The notes under the pieces are model-generated. The model was not told where the DNA came from and made no database searches. It saw nothing but the letters and a program-made list of their open reading frames with translations. A stretch of 64,000 nucleotides of DNA from PGYT01 sp963675055. Its GTDB lineage: Bacteria; Bacteroidota; Ignavibacteria; Ignavibacteriales; Melioribacteraceae. The stretch covers positions 248,001-312,000 of the forward strand of contig CAXXJE010000005.1 in the NCBI GenBank assembly GCA_963675055.2, given 5' to 3'. Below, one piece after another: positions 18,162 to 28,076 of this stretch; position 1 is the stretch's first letter; each line of letters begins with the position of its first letter. The position numbers and the translations under genes were made by a program.

Positions 18162-19524
18162 GGCATAAAGTCAAACTTAGTTGAAATTTGAGGCTCCCAT
18201 TTTTTAAGCTACCTTCTGTTGTTCCAAGTTTAACTCTGCCATAATAGCTGATTTTAATAAATATAGTTTATTATAATTGTTAACTCTGCGAAGCCTGATT
18301 TCTATTTCCAGCAATGCTGATGCAACCCACCTTGACTTCATATCTGAGTTTACCCAGTTTTTTACATTCCTTAAATGTTTTGCCAGTAGGGAGTTCATGC
18401 TCTCTATCATATTCGTGGTTGTAAACGAACGTCCCAACTCTTCAACAAGCCCCAGCCTGTGCATTGTCAGAGTTTCTTCCAGTCCCTCTTCCAAAGAATT
18501 GGCAGCGCTGCGGTTTATTTTTTTCAATTCATCCCGGATCTCAAATAGTCTAATTTTCGCTTCTTCATAAAGCGGCTCACTATATGCCCGCTGAAGTTTA
18601 CCCTTAAATACCGGTTTCTCTTTTTCACTTAAGTAACTGATAACATTTTCCCGCTTATGCCATTGGCAACGCTGAACAACCACAAACTCGCCGAATACTT
18701 CATCTACTGCTTTACGTAAGCCTTTAGAGCCATCAAGGAGGGCAAGCAAGCCACCTGTAAAACTAAAACCTCTTTCAATTAGACCTTGGAGTAAGCCTTT
18801 AACCGCAGTACTGTTTTCAGTAGTAGTTTGTACGAAACCCAACGGTACTTTTACTCCCATGCTTGTGACTCCCAGGGCTATTACAACATTATCCCTTGAT
18901 AAGTATTTGCCATCTATTACTATTGCCAGGAACTCGTAGTTGCTCAAGTCCCGCTTCTCAAATTCTTCCAACGCTTTGCTGCTTTCTTCTTTAAAACGCC
19001 GGCTGATACTTGATTGGCTCATCCCGAAACTATCGGTTATACTTCGAGTTACTTTTTCATAATCATGCTGGCTTAAACCGAGTATTATCTTTTTCAATAC
19101 TTCCTCGCCCGGCATATCAATACTATGTAGTTTCTCATAATACTCCGGTGTTTCTGTTTTACCTGTCAGTTTATTGAACAACCGGGGAACATCTACCTTC
19201 ACTTTTTCTGAACCGATGCGAATGCTGCCCGGATTACTGCTCCATCGAGAGAATTCTCCGCTACGGCTGTATTTTTCTCCTGCTTTTGACCTTATCTCGT
19301 CTTCCATTAATTGGTTATAATATAGCTTCATAACCTCAACTAAATTACTGAACAGTTCGAATTGAATATCTCTTGGTTGTGACAATAACCATTCAAGGTT
19401 CTTCCTTTCAATTTTGCTATCTTGCATCCGAGGCTCCTTTTTGTTTTTTGTTACTCCAATTTCAAATTACAAATTTTTTGGGAGCCTCTTCTTTTTTTAT
19501 TTCAACTAAGTATGAATATACATC
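18162..19524 (-). mobile_element. Complete IS256-family insertion sequence (about 1363 bp)
   Basis: The element consists of one transposase gene flanked by inverted repeats. The left end carries ACTTAGTTGAAAT at 18175-18187 and GAGGCTCCC to 18199. The right end carries their reverse complements, GGGAGCCTC from 19480 and ATTTCAACTAAGT ending at 19511. The outermost 13 bases on each side match only partly. The boundaries are set by the TGATAGTT duplications. The transposase is intact, so the copy may be active. The insertion lies between a small lipoprotein gene and the terminator of the subtilase gene and does not break a recognisable gene. Confidence 0.85.
18204..19427 (-). CDS. IS256 family transposase
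   Basis: This 407-residue DDE transposase is of the IS256/mutator-like type. The catalytic residues can be placed: Asp172 in IVIDGKYL, Asp232 in ALLDGSKGL and Glu342 in TTNMIESMNSLL. Between the second Asp and the Glu is the RCQWHKREN motif (Cys254, His257), characteristic of this family. The N-terminal part contains the putative DNA-binding helix region (LGLSQHDYEKVTRSI, SMSQSSISRRF-like). The length is the family norm and there is no frameshift. It is read from the right end of the element, starting about 97 bp inside it. Confidence 0.97.
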   Translation of the reverse strand: MQDSKIERKNLEWLLSQPRDIQFELFSNLVEVMKLYYNQLMEDEIRSKAGEKYSRSGEFSRWSSNPGSIRIGSEKVKVDVPRLFNKLTGKTETPEYYEKLHSIDMPGEEVLKKIILGLSQHDYEKVTRSITDSFGMSQSSISRRFKEESSKALEEFEKRDLSNYEFLAIVIDGKYLSRDNVVIALGVTSMGVKVPLGFVQTTTENSTAVKGLLQGLIERGFSFTGGLLALLDGSKGLRKAVDEVFGEFVVVQRCQWHKRENVISYLSEKEKPVFKGKLQRAYSEPLYEEAKIRLFEIRDELKKINRSAANSLEEGLEETLTMHRLGLVEELGRSFTTTNMIESMNSLLAKHLRNVKNWVNSDMKSRWVASALLEIEIRLRRVNNYNKLYLLKSAIMAELNLEQQKVA

Positions 19525-19532
19525 TGATAGTT
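19525..19532. repeat. Target site duplication, right copy (TGATAGTT)
   Basis: This is the second copy of the octamer described at 18154-18161. It directly follows the right end of the IS element. Confidence 0.75.
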
Positions 19533-19552
19533 CAAGAAATAACAATGAGAAT

Positions 19553-19614
19553 TTATAAAAAAAGCATTGAAAAAACTGAAATCATTTAATTAAAATCAGT
19601 CTTTTCAATGCTTT
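19553..19614 (-). terminator. Rho-independent terminator of the subtilase gene
   Basis: Two arms of 22 nt (19561-19582 and 19593-19614) pair with two or three mismatches around a 10-nt loop. Read on the minus strand, the hairpin is followed by a run of seven T. It lies 75 bp downstream of the subtilase stop codon and just outside the IS element. Confidence 0.85.
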
Positions 19615-19688
19615 AATGTATATTAGCAATTTCTTAATTAATTTGCGATTAATCCGTCAAAGGGACTTCAGCTAATCGTAAAAGAATT

Positions 19689-22600
19689 CTATTTAACCAG
19701 TATCATCTTCTTTGTATCAAAAAATTGTCTCTGGTTCTCACCTTTAATTCTAATAGAATAGAAATAAACACCGGAACTAAGATTAACGGCGTTAAAGTCA
19801 ATGTTGTGCACACCAGCCTTAAAGTCTCTATCAACAAGCTGAAGGACTTCCTGTCCAAGAACATCAAATACATTAATTCTTACATTTGAATTTACAGGGA
19901 GACTGAACTTGATTTTCGTTGCCGGATTAAATGGATTTGGGAAGTTCTGAGCAAGTTCAAATCTTTCAGGCAGATTTGTTACTTCTTCAACTCCCGTTAC
20001 AGGGTTTTCAGAAACAACTATCGACACATCATCTATCCAAATTACATCGGAAGTACTGCCTTTAATCGTTTTTGCTCTGAATCGGATTAGTACAGCATCA
20101 TTGCCTTCGCCCACAAATTCAGTCAGATCAGCAGTATTAGATCTGAAAGAAAAGGATACTTTTGAAAAGGTTAAAATTGTGGTCCAGGTTGCGCCATCAT
20201 CATTACTTGCCTCAATAAATAGCGAGTCAACATTTCTCTCCATAGTTGCTTTCAAATAAAATTCCAGTTCTGCAAATGCAAAGGGAGAAAGACTAACCGG
20301 TATTTTATATGTGATTGCTGAATTAAGCGTATCCGGAGCTGATTCAGGCGGTTCAAAACCGATTGAGTAATCCCCGGATTTACTGGAAGATGAAATATCC
20401 CAGAAGAGATCCAGATCCCAATAAGCCAATCCGTTTTCAAAATCATCAATTACCTGGGTAGTATCAATAAAATAATTGAAGGTATCTGTAGCAGCGTAGT
20501 TAGCCCCTGAAGATGAATCTTCAACTGAGAAGAAATATTTAACTTCATCACCAACATTTAAAGCTTCTTCAAAACTGAATGTACCTTCATATTGATCGCT
20601 GCCGATAAAAGTCAATAATTGATCAATCATCGGAGCATCATTAACGCCATAATGAACGAAAGCAGCGTCCGGATCAATACCAACATTATCGGAAGCTTCA
20701 ATAGTGAAAACATAAGGTGAGGGTCCGAAGACGTTGATTGAATTCCGCAGTTGAGGAGAAACCAATTGAATGCTCGGAAGTTCGGTATCGGCACCAACTT
20801 TAAATGATCTTGTTTTGGAAATTATATTACTGCCATTTTCATCATCCGCATAAACAAAGTACTGAACTTCAGTACCAGCTGTCTGAGCGGGAATTACTCC
20901 TTCATACATTTCATTTTCTGAAGCAGTCATTACAACTTTATTAAAAGGAAGGGTTCCATCTGTATCCCAGTATAATACCGCGTTGGCGATTACTGACTGG
21001 CTTGAAGAGAGATTTACGGAAACCTTATAATCATCAGTTGAGTTTTCAGTATCGGGCAATGGTTCAAGATCAAGATTCAAACCGGATAACCATCTTACGA
21101 TATTTCCCATTAGCTCAGATTTAATTGATTCATCGGTCACAGCTTCAAAACCGCCGAAGCCGAAGTTAACCAACCTGTAATCCCCGTCATATTTAATCGC
21201 ACCGCTTTTACCGCTTGAATAATTCAGAATACTTGAAGAACCTTCCAGAGGTTCAAGCACATCCGGGAATTGTTCATCGTCAGCCCTGTAGGGCTGAAAA
21301 AAATCGATATTCATATTCGCGGTAATAGGGTCATTCTGAACACCGGAAATATGATTGACCTCAGCATCATCGGCAAGGTATCTAGTCTTGAAATAGTTTT
21401 CATAGAACTCCTGGTCAGGATTTGAGGAGTTCTCAATATCATTAAGTTCCCAGCCTACATCCTGCCCGGAAATAAACAATGAACCGCCGTTATCCAGAAA
21501 GGACTTCAGAGCAACTCGATCGCTCGAATCAACAGTCGGGAAATTCCATTCGCATGCCCAAATTACGGTTTTATAACTACTAAGAAGTTCCGGTGTAATG
21601 ACATTACCGATATGATGAATATAATCGAAGGCAATCCTGTTATTGCCGAGTGCAGTTATGTAGTCTTCGCTGAAGTCCAATTCGGTTCCACCCTGTTCTT
21701 CAAAATCAGCTACGAACAGGACTCCGGGCTGAATTCCCAAAGGTACCGTAACAGTCTGATTGAAATCAGTCGCAGAGAAATGGAATTCAAGTTTCACCTG
21801 CATAGGGATCGCGTCTTCAGAGCAGGACATAGGGACTTCTAAAACAGTCGAAGAGTTTTCATCATCCAGAATTCCCGGCAAGGAAGCAATACTCAAACTC
21901 GAAATATCCAATGACAAAGGCCATGATTCAAGCAACTGAAGTGACGCTGTTAAACCCGATGCATCTGCCCAACTATTCTGTAATGTAAATTTAGCGGTAA
22001 ATGATTCACCCGGATCAATAACTCCGTTACTGTTTCCGCCAACAGAGTCATTAATTGAAACAGAAGGTATCAGAAGATTCGGTTTAGGGATTGTGCTTTC
22101 TGTCAGCGCACGGTAAGCATTAATTCTTCCGGCACCAAGTTGATTCACATAATCAGGATTCAAAGATTCTACGTCATCCGCTGTTTCTACAATTCTCGTA
22201 AAAAGTTCAAGTACGGAAAGATCAGGTTCATGCGATTTTATTAAAGCTGCTAGAGAAGCAACCAATGGTGAAGCCATTGATGTTCCCTGAAATTGAGTGT
22301 ACTTTGCGCCACCATAAAAATCCGAAGGATAAGGAACTGTGCTAAGAATTCCGGCCAGCCCTGCATTAAGATCACCACCCGGCGCCGATATTTCTACAAA
22401 CTGTCCGTAACTGGAATACGTAGCTTTTATATCGTTTACATCAACGGAAGCGACACTTAGGACGTAGTCTAGTCCACCAAGTACTGAGGGAGTAATTGCA
22501 TTTTCGTTTCCAGCCGACTCACAAATAAGTACATCGTTAAGTAGTGCATACTTAGCGGCATCGGCAATAAGCTGCCCGCTGTTACCGAAACTGAGATTGA

Positions 22601-23483
22601 TTACATCAGCACCGTTATCAACAGCGTATATAAATGCAGAAGCCATCCATGAGGCATAACCGGTACCATTTTCATCCACCGTCCTCATACCGATTCTGAG
22701 AGGCATAATTGTTGCGCCACCTGATGCAGATGCAATACCAGTAGTGTTATCCGATATAGCTCCGGCAATACCTGCGCAATGTGTTCCATGTCCGTGAAAA
22801 TCCATAGGGTCATTGTCCACATCCATCGAATCCTCACCGGCAGCCGGACTAATACCATATGGCTGGTCAATAAAATCCCAACCGCGTATATCATCCACGA
22901 AACCGTTGTTATCATCATCAATACCATTTTCAGGTATCTCGTCTTCATTAATCCAAATGTTCGCCGCCAAATCTTCGTGATCCCAGTCAACGCCTGAGTC
23001 AACAATGGCAACAATTACATCATTACTTCCAAATTCTACATCCCAGGCTTCCGGCGCTTTTATCTGTGGGAGATGGGGCTGATTATCGTATAAAGGATCA
23101 TCTACTACTGCTTCTGCATAACATTTATAAACAGGTTCCGCGTATTCGATTTCAGGATGACCTGCAAGATCATTCACCATCTGTTCAAGATCGGTGCTTT
23201 CATCAACCTGCATAATAAATATGTTCTTCAAATTAAGTTTTCTGCTAACTTTACTGTTTCTAGTGTTAGGCAAGGCTTCTTTAACACTTGAAACACTATA
23301 AGCACTCGTTATTGAGTTCAGCATAAATGAATTAGCTCCATCCCTGCTGCCGTCGTTGCGCAACTTTACAACAATTTTACCGGGCATAACTTCATCCCGA
23401 TCAAAGGTTATTTTTTTATCTGCTGCACTCGTAATAAGGGTCAACGAAAAACTAATACAGAATAGAAGTAATATTTTCTTCAT
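19689..23483 (-). CDS. Secreted subtilisin-like serine protease (S8) with T9SS type A sorting domain
   Basis: This is a 1264-residue exported protease. The signal peptide is MKKILLLFCISFSLTLITSA. A short prodomain follows (about 30-120). The S8 catalytic domain spans about 135-465, with Asp162 in IVDSGVDW, His232 in HGHGTHCAG and Ser402 in GTSMASP. Next come a beta-sandwich (SVGGNSNGVIDPGESF) and a Rossmann-like region near 635-800 (VLFVADFEEQG, GGSLFISGQDVGWEL) that resembles glutamine-amidotransferase/ThuA-like folds. A jelly-roll module (VIDDFENGLAYWD to DDVSIVV) follows, and finally the sorting domain (LAQNFPNPFNP to KKMILVK). It would be secreted by the type IX pathway to degrade external protein. 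The ATG has AAAGGA upstream. Confidence 0.95.
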   Translation of the reverse strand: MKKILLLFCISFSLTLITSAADKKITFDRDEVMPGKIVVKLRNDGSRDGANSFMLNSITSAYSVSSVKEALPNTRNSKVSRKLNLKNIFIMQVDESTDLEQMVNDLAGHPEIEYAEPVYKCYAEAVVDDPLYDNQPHLPQIKAPEAWDVEFGSNDVIVAIVDSGVDWDHEDLAANIWINEDEIPENGIDDDNNGFVDDIRGWDFIDQPYGISPAAGEDSMDVDNDPMDFHGHGTHCAGIAGAISDNTTGIASASGGATIMPLRIGMRTVDENGTGYASWMASAFIYAVDNGADVINLSFGNSGQLIADAAKYALLNDVLICESAGNENAITPSVLGGLDYVLSVASVDVNDIKATYSSYGQFVEISAPGGDLNAGLAGILSTVPYPSDFYGGAKYTQFQGTSMASPLVASLAALIKSHEPDLSVLELFTRIVETADDVESLNPDYVNQLGAGRINAYRALTESTIPKPNLLIPSVSINDSVGGNSNGVIDPGESFTAKFTLQNSWADASGLTASLQLLESWPLSLDISSLSIASLPGILDDENSSTVLEVPMSCSEDAIPMQVKLEFHFSATDFNQTVTVPLGIQPGVLFVADFEEQGGTELDFSEDYITALGNNRIAFDYIHHIGNVITPELLSSYKTVIWACEWNFPTVDSSDRVALKSFLDNGGSLFISGQDVGWELNDIENSSNPDQEFYENYFKTRYLADDAEVNHISGVQNDPITANMNIDFFQPYRADDEQFPDVLEPLEGSSSILNYSSGKSGAIKYDGDYRLVNFGFGGFEAVTDESIKSELMGNIVRWLSGLNLDLEPLPDTENSTDDYKVSVNLSSSQSVIANAVLYWDTDGTLPFNKVVMTASENEMYEGVIPAQTAGTEVQYFVYADDENGSNIISKTRSFKVGADTELPSIQLVSPQLRNSINVFGPSPYVFTIEASDNVGIDPDAAFVHYGVNDAPMIDQLLTFIGSDQYEGTFSFEEALNVGDEVKYFFSVEDSSSGANYAATDTFNYFIDTTQVIDDFENGLAYWDLDLFWDISSSSKSGDYSIGFEPPESAPDTLNSAITYKIPVSLSPFAFAELEFYLKATMERNVDSLFIEASNDDGATWTTILTFSKVSFSFRSNTADLTEFVGEGNDAVLIRFRAKTIKGSTSDVIWIDDVSIVVSENPVTGVEEVTNLPERFELAQNFPNPFNPATKIKFSLPVNSNVRINVFDVLGQEVLQLVDRDFKAGVHNIDFNAVNLSSGVYFYSIRIKGENQRQFFDTKKMILVK

Positions 23484-23510
23484 AGTTTATCCTTTATTGT
23501 GTTATTAAAT

Positions 23511-26438
23511 TTATTTCAGAAGTATCATCTTTCGGCTTGTAGAAAACGATTTCCCTTTAACCGATGTGAATTGTAACTTATAAATATACGTTCCGCTACT
23601 TAAACTTGCCGACATTTCCGGAGTAATTTCAACATTATGCAAACCTGACTGAAGTTGTTTATCAATCAGAGTGATAACTTTTTCGCCAAGCGTATTATAC
23701 ACAACTAACTTAACACTTCCCTGCTCTGGAATATTAAAATCAATATTCGTTGCAGGATTGAACGGATTAGGATAGTTTTGCCTGAGAACGAATTCTTCCG
23801 GAAGCTCAATTGACTCACTGATACCTGTAATGCCATCGAGTGCAAATGCGATTCCCAATACCTCACGCAAATTCATATTGCCTATTTCAACCGCTGATCC
23901 TGTTGAGGGATTTATGGAAACAAGTGTACTGAATTCATTCACGTCCCCCATGGAACCGAACAGTTCACCGTCGGAATCAAAAGTCATAGCCTGAATTGGT
24001 TTGCTTAAACCGGTACTGCCCACAAGACTTGTCTGACCATCTGCGGAAAGAGTGTATAACTCCGTAAACGAGATATCATCTGATCTCATTAAATATATTT
24101 TATTCTGAGCGAAGTTGCAGGTAACAGCACTTACACCAATGTTAAGTGTGGATACAAATGTGGTGTTAAGAGTATTTATATTCATTATATAATAGTCATC
24201 GTCGTAAGTTATCACGTGCATTAAACCGGAGTTATCAAAAGTAAAAGCTTTGATATCAAGCGGTGCAGAATCGTAAGCCATTCCCTGTACATCATTTCCC
24301 CGTATCATTAGGATATTCGGATTATCCGTATTCGTCGCTTTATTCAATCCGTAAAGTTCATTCGTAACCGGATTAATTGTCAGGCTGCTAACCGGCCGGA
24401 ATCCCGATTTCGCAATGACAGAAGAACTTCCCGTTGTTCTGTCAATCGTTGCTATCCTTCCAAGGCTGCCAACAACATTCCCGGTTGAAGCATAAAGCAA
24501 ACCTTTCGTAACATCAATCATTTCGAAACCTTTGGCTTCAAGCTGAATACTAACTTCAGTATTATCCGGATCATTTGTCGTGAGAGTTAAAATTTCTGAT
24601 ATAGATTCATCATGTTCAACCGGTGAGTATTTAATACCGATATCGACAGTATCGAGTGAAGGAATTGTAACCGGCAGAGAAACTCCGGAGAGTTCAAAAC
24701 TTGTGCCTGTAATGTTTGCATTTGAAATAATCAGATCGGTACTTCCGAAATTGGTTATTGAAATATTTCGAGTTTTTCCGTCCGAATTAATCTTGGCTGT
24801 TCCGAAATCCAGTTCGCTGGAAGCCAGACGAAGGTAAGGCTGGTCGAATCCTCTGTACCTTACAGCCGCAAGGCGGGTACCCCAGGTGTTAAACCTTTTA
24901 GTGTACTCACTAAATACCCAGAACGTATTCTCATCTTCCGGATCGACCCACGCGCCGCTATAGTCACCCCACCTGTTTCGCTTACTCGGATCGTTTAAAT
25001 AAAGTTCGTAGCTACTCTTTCCTTCCATCAGCAGCGAACTACCAGTGAACGTACCCACATCCGAAGGAATGAATGTATAATACGCACCGGCATATTCATT
25101 TGCCGATACACGGGAATAAGTAATAACAACATCATCGGACTGGTTTACCGCTAATCCGGGATATAAATAATAGTGTTCAGGAGTACCAAGTGTCATATCG
25201 CTGACCGCAGTTTTCGAATCTGTTGAAATGGAAAGATATCGTATTCCTATTCTTGTTTCATATTTAGCCGGATGCACGATATGGACTTTACCATTAGTAA
25301 ATACTGCTTCGAACCGGAGCGCCAGTCCCCCATGTTCGAGAGGAGATTCATTATCACCAAGCTGTTCAACATCGATATCCTCGGTATTCTGGTATCTGGA
25401 GGTATTGACCTTGAATCCTGAAAGCACCGGATTGGTGATCGGATCGCTTAATCTGTAAAGATAGAAACTTGTGCCGCCGCCGTATCTTAGTGAAGCGAAG
25501 TAATAATACTCATCTGCATCCATCATAATAGTAGGTCTTATACCAAGTGATGATCCTAAAAAGCCATCGTATTTCATATTCCAGATATCATTCCAGGTCA
25601 CCGTTCCCGGATTCCCGTTTACATAAACATTTGCTTTATCGATTATCCGGATTTTACTGTACAAATAATTCCCGGCGAATTCGAACTGGTTGGATGTCAG
25701 GTAAATTGCTTTATCATCAAATCCCACTCCCTGGAAATCAGCCCACGAGCCGTCCATTGTCATTCCGTTTACATTTGAAGGCAGCGCCCATGTATACCAT
25801 GTACCATTCGGATCGGAATCATCCGACACGGCAATTAAATAGAAAGCTTCGCTTGTAACATCATTTACTTGAAGCCATACACTAATCCATCGTTTATCGA
25901 AATGATCATAAGATATTTTCGGATCAAATGGTGAAATGCTTTCTATATAGTTGAACATTACCATCGGATCAATCTGGGTTTGCTGACCGGTTTCTTTGTC
26001 TATAAAAAATATCAGGCTATTAACATGCAATACCACATGATCCGGTCCGGCAGCGCAATAAGAATCAGGTGGAATACGCAAATAGCGGCCGTCGGTATTC
26101 AGATCAGGACCTTCATATTCCTGCAGGATAAACGGTCCTGTTGAATTAGTCTTTTTCATTCTATTGTAAGCCGGATCCTGAATATAATTGCCCCTTGTTT
26201 CGGCATCCGACGTAACTTCATCAGGAACTTCCAGTTTCGGTTTCCCGTGATTAAAAAACTTCATTCTAATATTAACCTCGGGTTTTGCCAGAACGACTGC
26301 AGATGTGTTAAATGTATGACCATCCGTTACATTTCCACTGGCCGGTCCATCATAAAAATCCTGGGCAGTGGTCGGAAATGAAATAAATACAATTATCAGA
26401 AAAATAGTAAACTGTAAAAAATAGGAACGAATATACAT
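23511..26438 (-). CDS. Secreted protein with choice-of-anchor D (HYDIN-like) domain and T9SS type A sorting domain
   Basis: This 975-residue protein has a signal peptide (SYFLQFTIFLIIVFISFPTTAQ). Residues about 80-530 form a large beta-rich domain (SYCAAGPDHVVLHVNSLIFFIDKETG, FDKRWISVWLQ) seen in uncharacterised secreted proteins; I cannot assign a reaction. Residues about 535-640 are an immunoglobulin-like choice-of-anchor D/HYDIN module (SELDFGTAKINSDGKT, TLTTNDPDN). A propeller-like stretch of about 200 residues follows (GLLYASTGN). The C-terminus is a type A sorting domain (LRQNYPNPFNP to RKMILLK). It ends 27 bp before the subtilase start and probably shares its transcript. Confidence 0.85.
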   Translation of the reverse strand: MYIRSYFLQFTIFLIIVFISFPTTAQDFYDGPASGNVTDGHTFNTSAVVLAKPEVNIRMKFFNHGKPKLEVPDEVTSDAETRGNYIQDPAYNRMKKTNSTGPFILQEYEGPDLNTDGRYLRIPPDSYCAAGPDHVVLHVNSLIFFIDKETGQQTQIDPMVMFNYIESISPFDPKISYDHFDKRWISVWLQVNDVTSEAFYLIAVSDDSDPNGTWYTWALPSNVNGMTMDGSWADFQGVGFDDKAIYLTSNQFEFAGNYLYSKIRIIDKANVYVNGNPGTVTWNDIWNMKYDGFLGSSLGIRPTIMMDADEYYYFASLRYGGGTSFYLYRLSDPITNPVLSGFKVNTSRYQNTEDIDVEQLGDNESPLEHGGLALRFEAVFTNGKVHIVHPAKYETRIGIRYLSISTDSKTAVSDMTLGTPEHYYLYPGLAVNQSDDVVITYSRVSANEYAGAYYTFIPSDVGTFTGSSLLMEGKSSYELYLNDPSKRNRWGDYSGAWVDPEDENTFWVFSEYTKRFNTWGTRLAAVRYRGFDQPYLRLASSELDFGTAKINSDGKTRNISITNFGSTDLIISNANITGTSFELSGVSLPVTIPSLDTVDIGIKYSPVEHDESISEILTLTTNDPDNTEVSIQLEAKGFEMIDVTKGLLYASTGNVVGSLGRIATIDRTTGSSSVIAKSGFRPVSSLTINPVTNELYGLNKATNTDNPNILMIRGNDVQGMAYDSAPLDIKAFTFDNSGLMHVITYDDDYYIMNINTLNTTFVSTLNIGVSAVTCNFAQNKIYLMRSDDISFTELYTLSADGQTSLVGSTGLSKPIQAMTFDSDGELFGSMGDVNEFSTLVSINPSTGSAVEIGNMNLREVLGIAFALDGITGISESIELPEEFVLRQNYPNPFNPATNIDFNIPEQGSVKLVVYNTLGEKVITLIDKQLQSGLHNVEITPEMSASLSSGTYIYKLQFTSVKGKSFSTSRKMILLK

Positions 26439-26724
26439 TTTAGAATTACCACGAAATATTATTAAATAGAAATGGAAAATAAGTTTTTTACCGATTTAAT
26501 ACTATGCAAAATATCATATTATATAGGTCACAATATTGCTTGCTAGAGTAAAGTATTAGGATAATAAAGAAAAACAAACGCCATTAAAAAAAGACATCTA
26601 AGTTATTATATAACCAAGAGTTGCATTTTTTTAATTTATTAATATAATTCAACGGATATCTTCTTTTATAATATATATATAAACCTTATTTTAGGAATTT
26701 CGAAATATGACAACTAGGTAGAAT

Positions 26725-28074
26725 ATGGCATTACACAAACTGAAAAAAGGGCTTGATTTACCGATAATTGGTGAGCCTAAACAGGAATTAAGCGGAAGTA
26801 AAGAATCCCGTAAAGTTGCCCTGTTAGGTGAAGATTATGTCGGAATGAAGCCGACAATGCTGGTTAAAGAGGGCGATTCGGTCAAAGCAGGCGACGTATT
26901 ATTCACTGACAAGAAACTCCCCGAAGTTAAGTACACTTCTCCAGGCTGCGGTAAAGTTGTTGAGATTAATAGAGGTGAAAAGCGAGCTTTCAAATCAATA
27001 GTAATTGACCTCGAAGGAAATGAAGAAGTCACTTTTAATTCATTCTCAGAAGCTGAGTTAAAAACCCTTTCCGCTGAAAAGGTTAAAGAACAGCTACTGA
27101 ATTCAGGTCAATGGACGTTAATAAGAGTCCGCCCCTTTAGTAAAGTTGCCGATCCTTCAACAACTCCGCATTCGATATTCGTAACAGCAATGGATACTAA
27201 TCCTCTTGCTCCCTCGGTAGATAAGTTAATGGCCGGGAAGGAAAAGAACTTTTTAATTGGATTGGAAATACTTTCAAAGCTTACGGCTGGTAAAGTTTAT
27301 GTATGCACATCACCTGACAGCAGCATACCTGTTGGAGACAACAATTCTGTTGTAACCGAAGAATTTGACGGACCCCATCCTGCGGGTAATGCCGGGACCC
27401 ACATTCACTTTGTTGATCCGGTAAGCAGGAAAAAATCAGTTTGGTATGTAAATGCCCAGGATGTAGCTGCTATCGGGCAGTTATTTACTACCGGTAAAAT
27501 AGATTTATTCCGAAACATTGCACTTTGCGGTGCTTCGGTAAAAGAACCGAGACTTATAACTGTTCGCGTCGGCGCCGATCTGAACGCGGTAACCGATGGT
27601 GAATTAAATGAAGGTGAGAACAGAATAATCTCCGGCTCAGTTTTATCAGGACGACACGCTACAGATAAAGTTGCGTATCTCGGAAGATTCCACAGACAAG
27701 TTACAGTGATTAGTGAAGATCGCGAGAAACATTTCCTCGGCTGGTTAAGTCCCGGTGCAAATCTCTATTCGATGAAAAATATTGTATTGTCAAAACTGAT
27801 CCCTGGTAAGAGATTCGACTTCACTACTTCACAACATGGCGGTCAGCGAGCAATAGTTCCAAGCGGCAATTTCGAAAAGGTTATGCCTCTTGATATAATT
27901 CCAACTTATTTATTAAGAGCACTTGCAGTAAATGATGTAGAAGAGGCTGAGAAACTGGGTGTTCTTGAACTTGATGAAGAAGATGTGGCGTTGTGTACAT
28001 TTTCATGCCCTTCCAAGCTGGAATATGGACCTATGCTTCGTGAAAATTTAACAATAATTGAGAAGGAAGGTTAA
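26725..28074 (+). CDS. nqrA: Na+-translocating NADH:quinone reductase subunit A
   Basis: NqrA is the peripheral, quinone-associated subunit of the sodium-pumping NADH:quinone oxidoreductase. The opening is typical (KKGLDLPIIGEPKQ), followed by a lipoyl-like stretch (MLVKEGDSVKAGDVLFTDKKLP and SPGCGKVVEINRGEKRA). DGPHPAGNAGTHIHFVDPV and SGRHAT match the conserved core. At 449 residues the length is normal. It is the first gene of an operon in the canonical order A-B-C-D-E-F, followed by apbE and nqrM. The upstream gap of 286 bp should contain the promoter. Confidence 0.98.
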   Translation: MALHKLKKGLDLPIIGEPKQELSGSKESRKVALLGEDYVGMKPTMLVKEGDSVKAGDVLFTDKKLPEVKYTSPGCGKVVEINRGEKRAFKSIVIDLEGNEEVTFNSFSEAELKTLSAEKVKEQLLNSGQWTLIRVRPFSKVADPSTTPHSIFVTAMDTNPLAPSVDKLMAGKEKNFLIGLEILSKLTAGKVYVCTSPDSSIPVGDNNSVVTEEFDGPHPAGNAGTHIHFVDPVSRKKSVWYVNAQDVAAIGQLFTTGKIDLFRNIALCGASVKEPRLITVRVGADLNAVTDGELNEGENRIISGSVLSGRHATDKVAYLGRFHRQVTVISEDREKHFLGWLSPGANLYSMKNIVLSKLIPGKRFDFTTSQHGGQRAIVPSGNFEKVMPLDIIPTYLLRALAVNDVEEAEKLGVLELDEEDVALCTFSCPSKLEYGPMLRENLTIIEKEG

Positions 28075-28076
28075 TT

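Noticed and set aside
17686..18174. Longer 162-codon version of the small lipoprotein
   Set aside because: The extra N-terminal part would precede a clear type II signal peptide and crosses the target duplication of the IS element. The start at 18084 has a good ribosome binding site.
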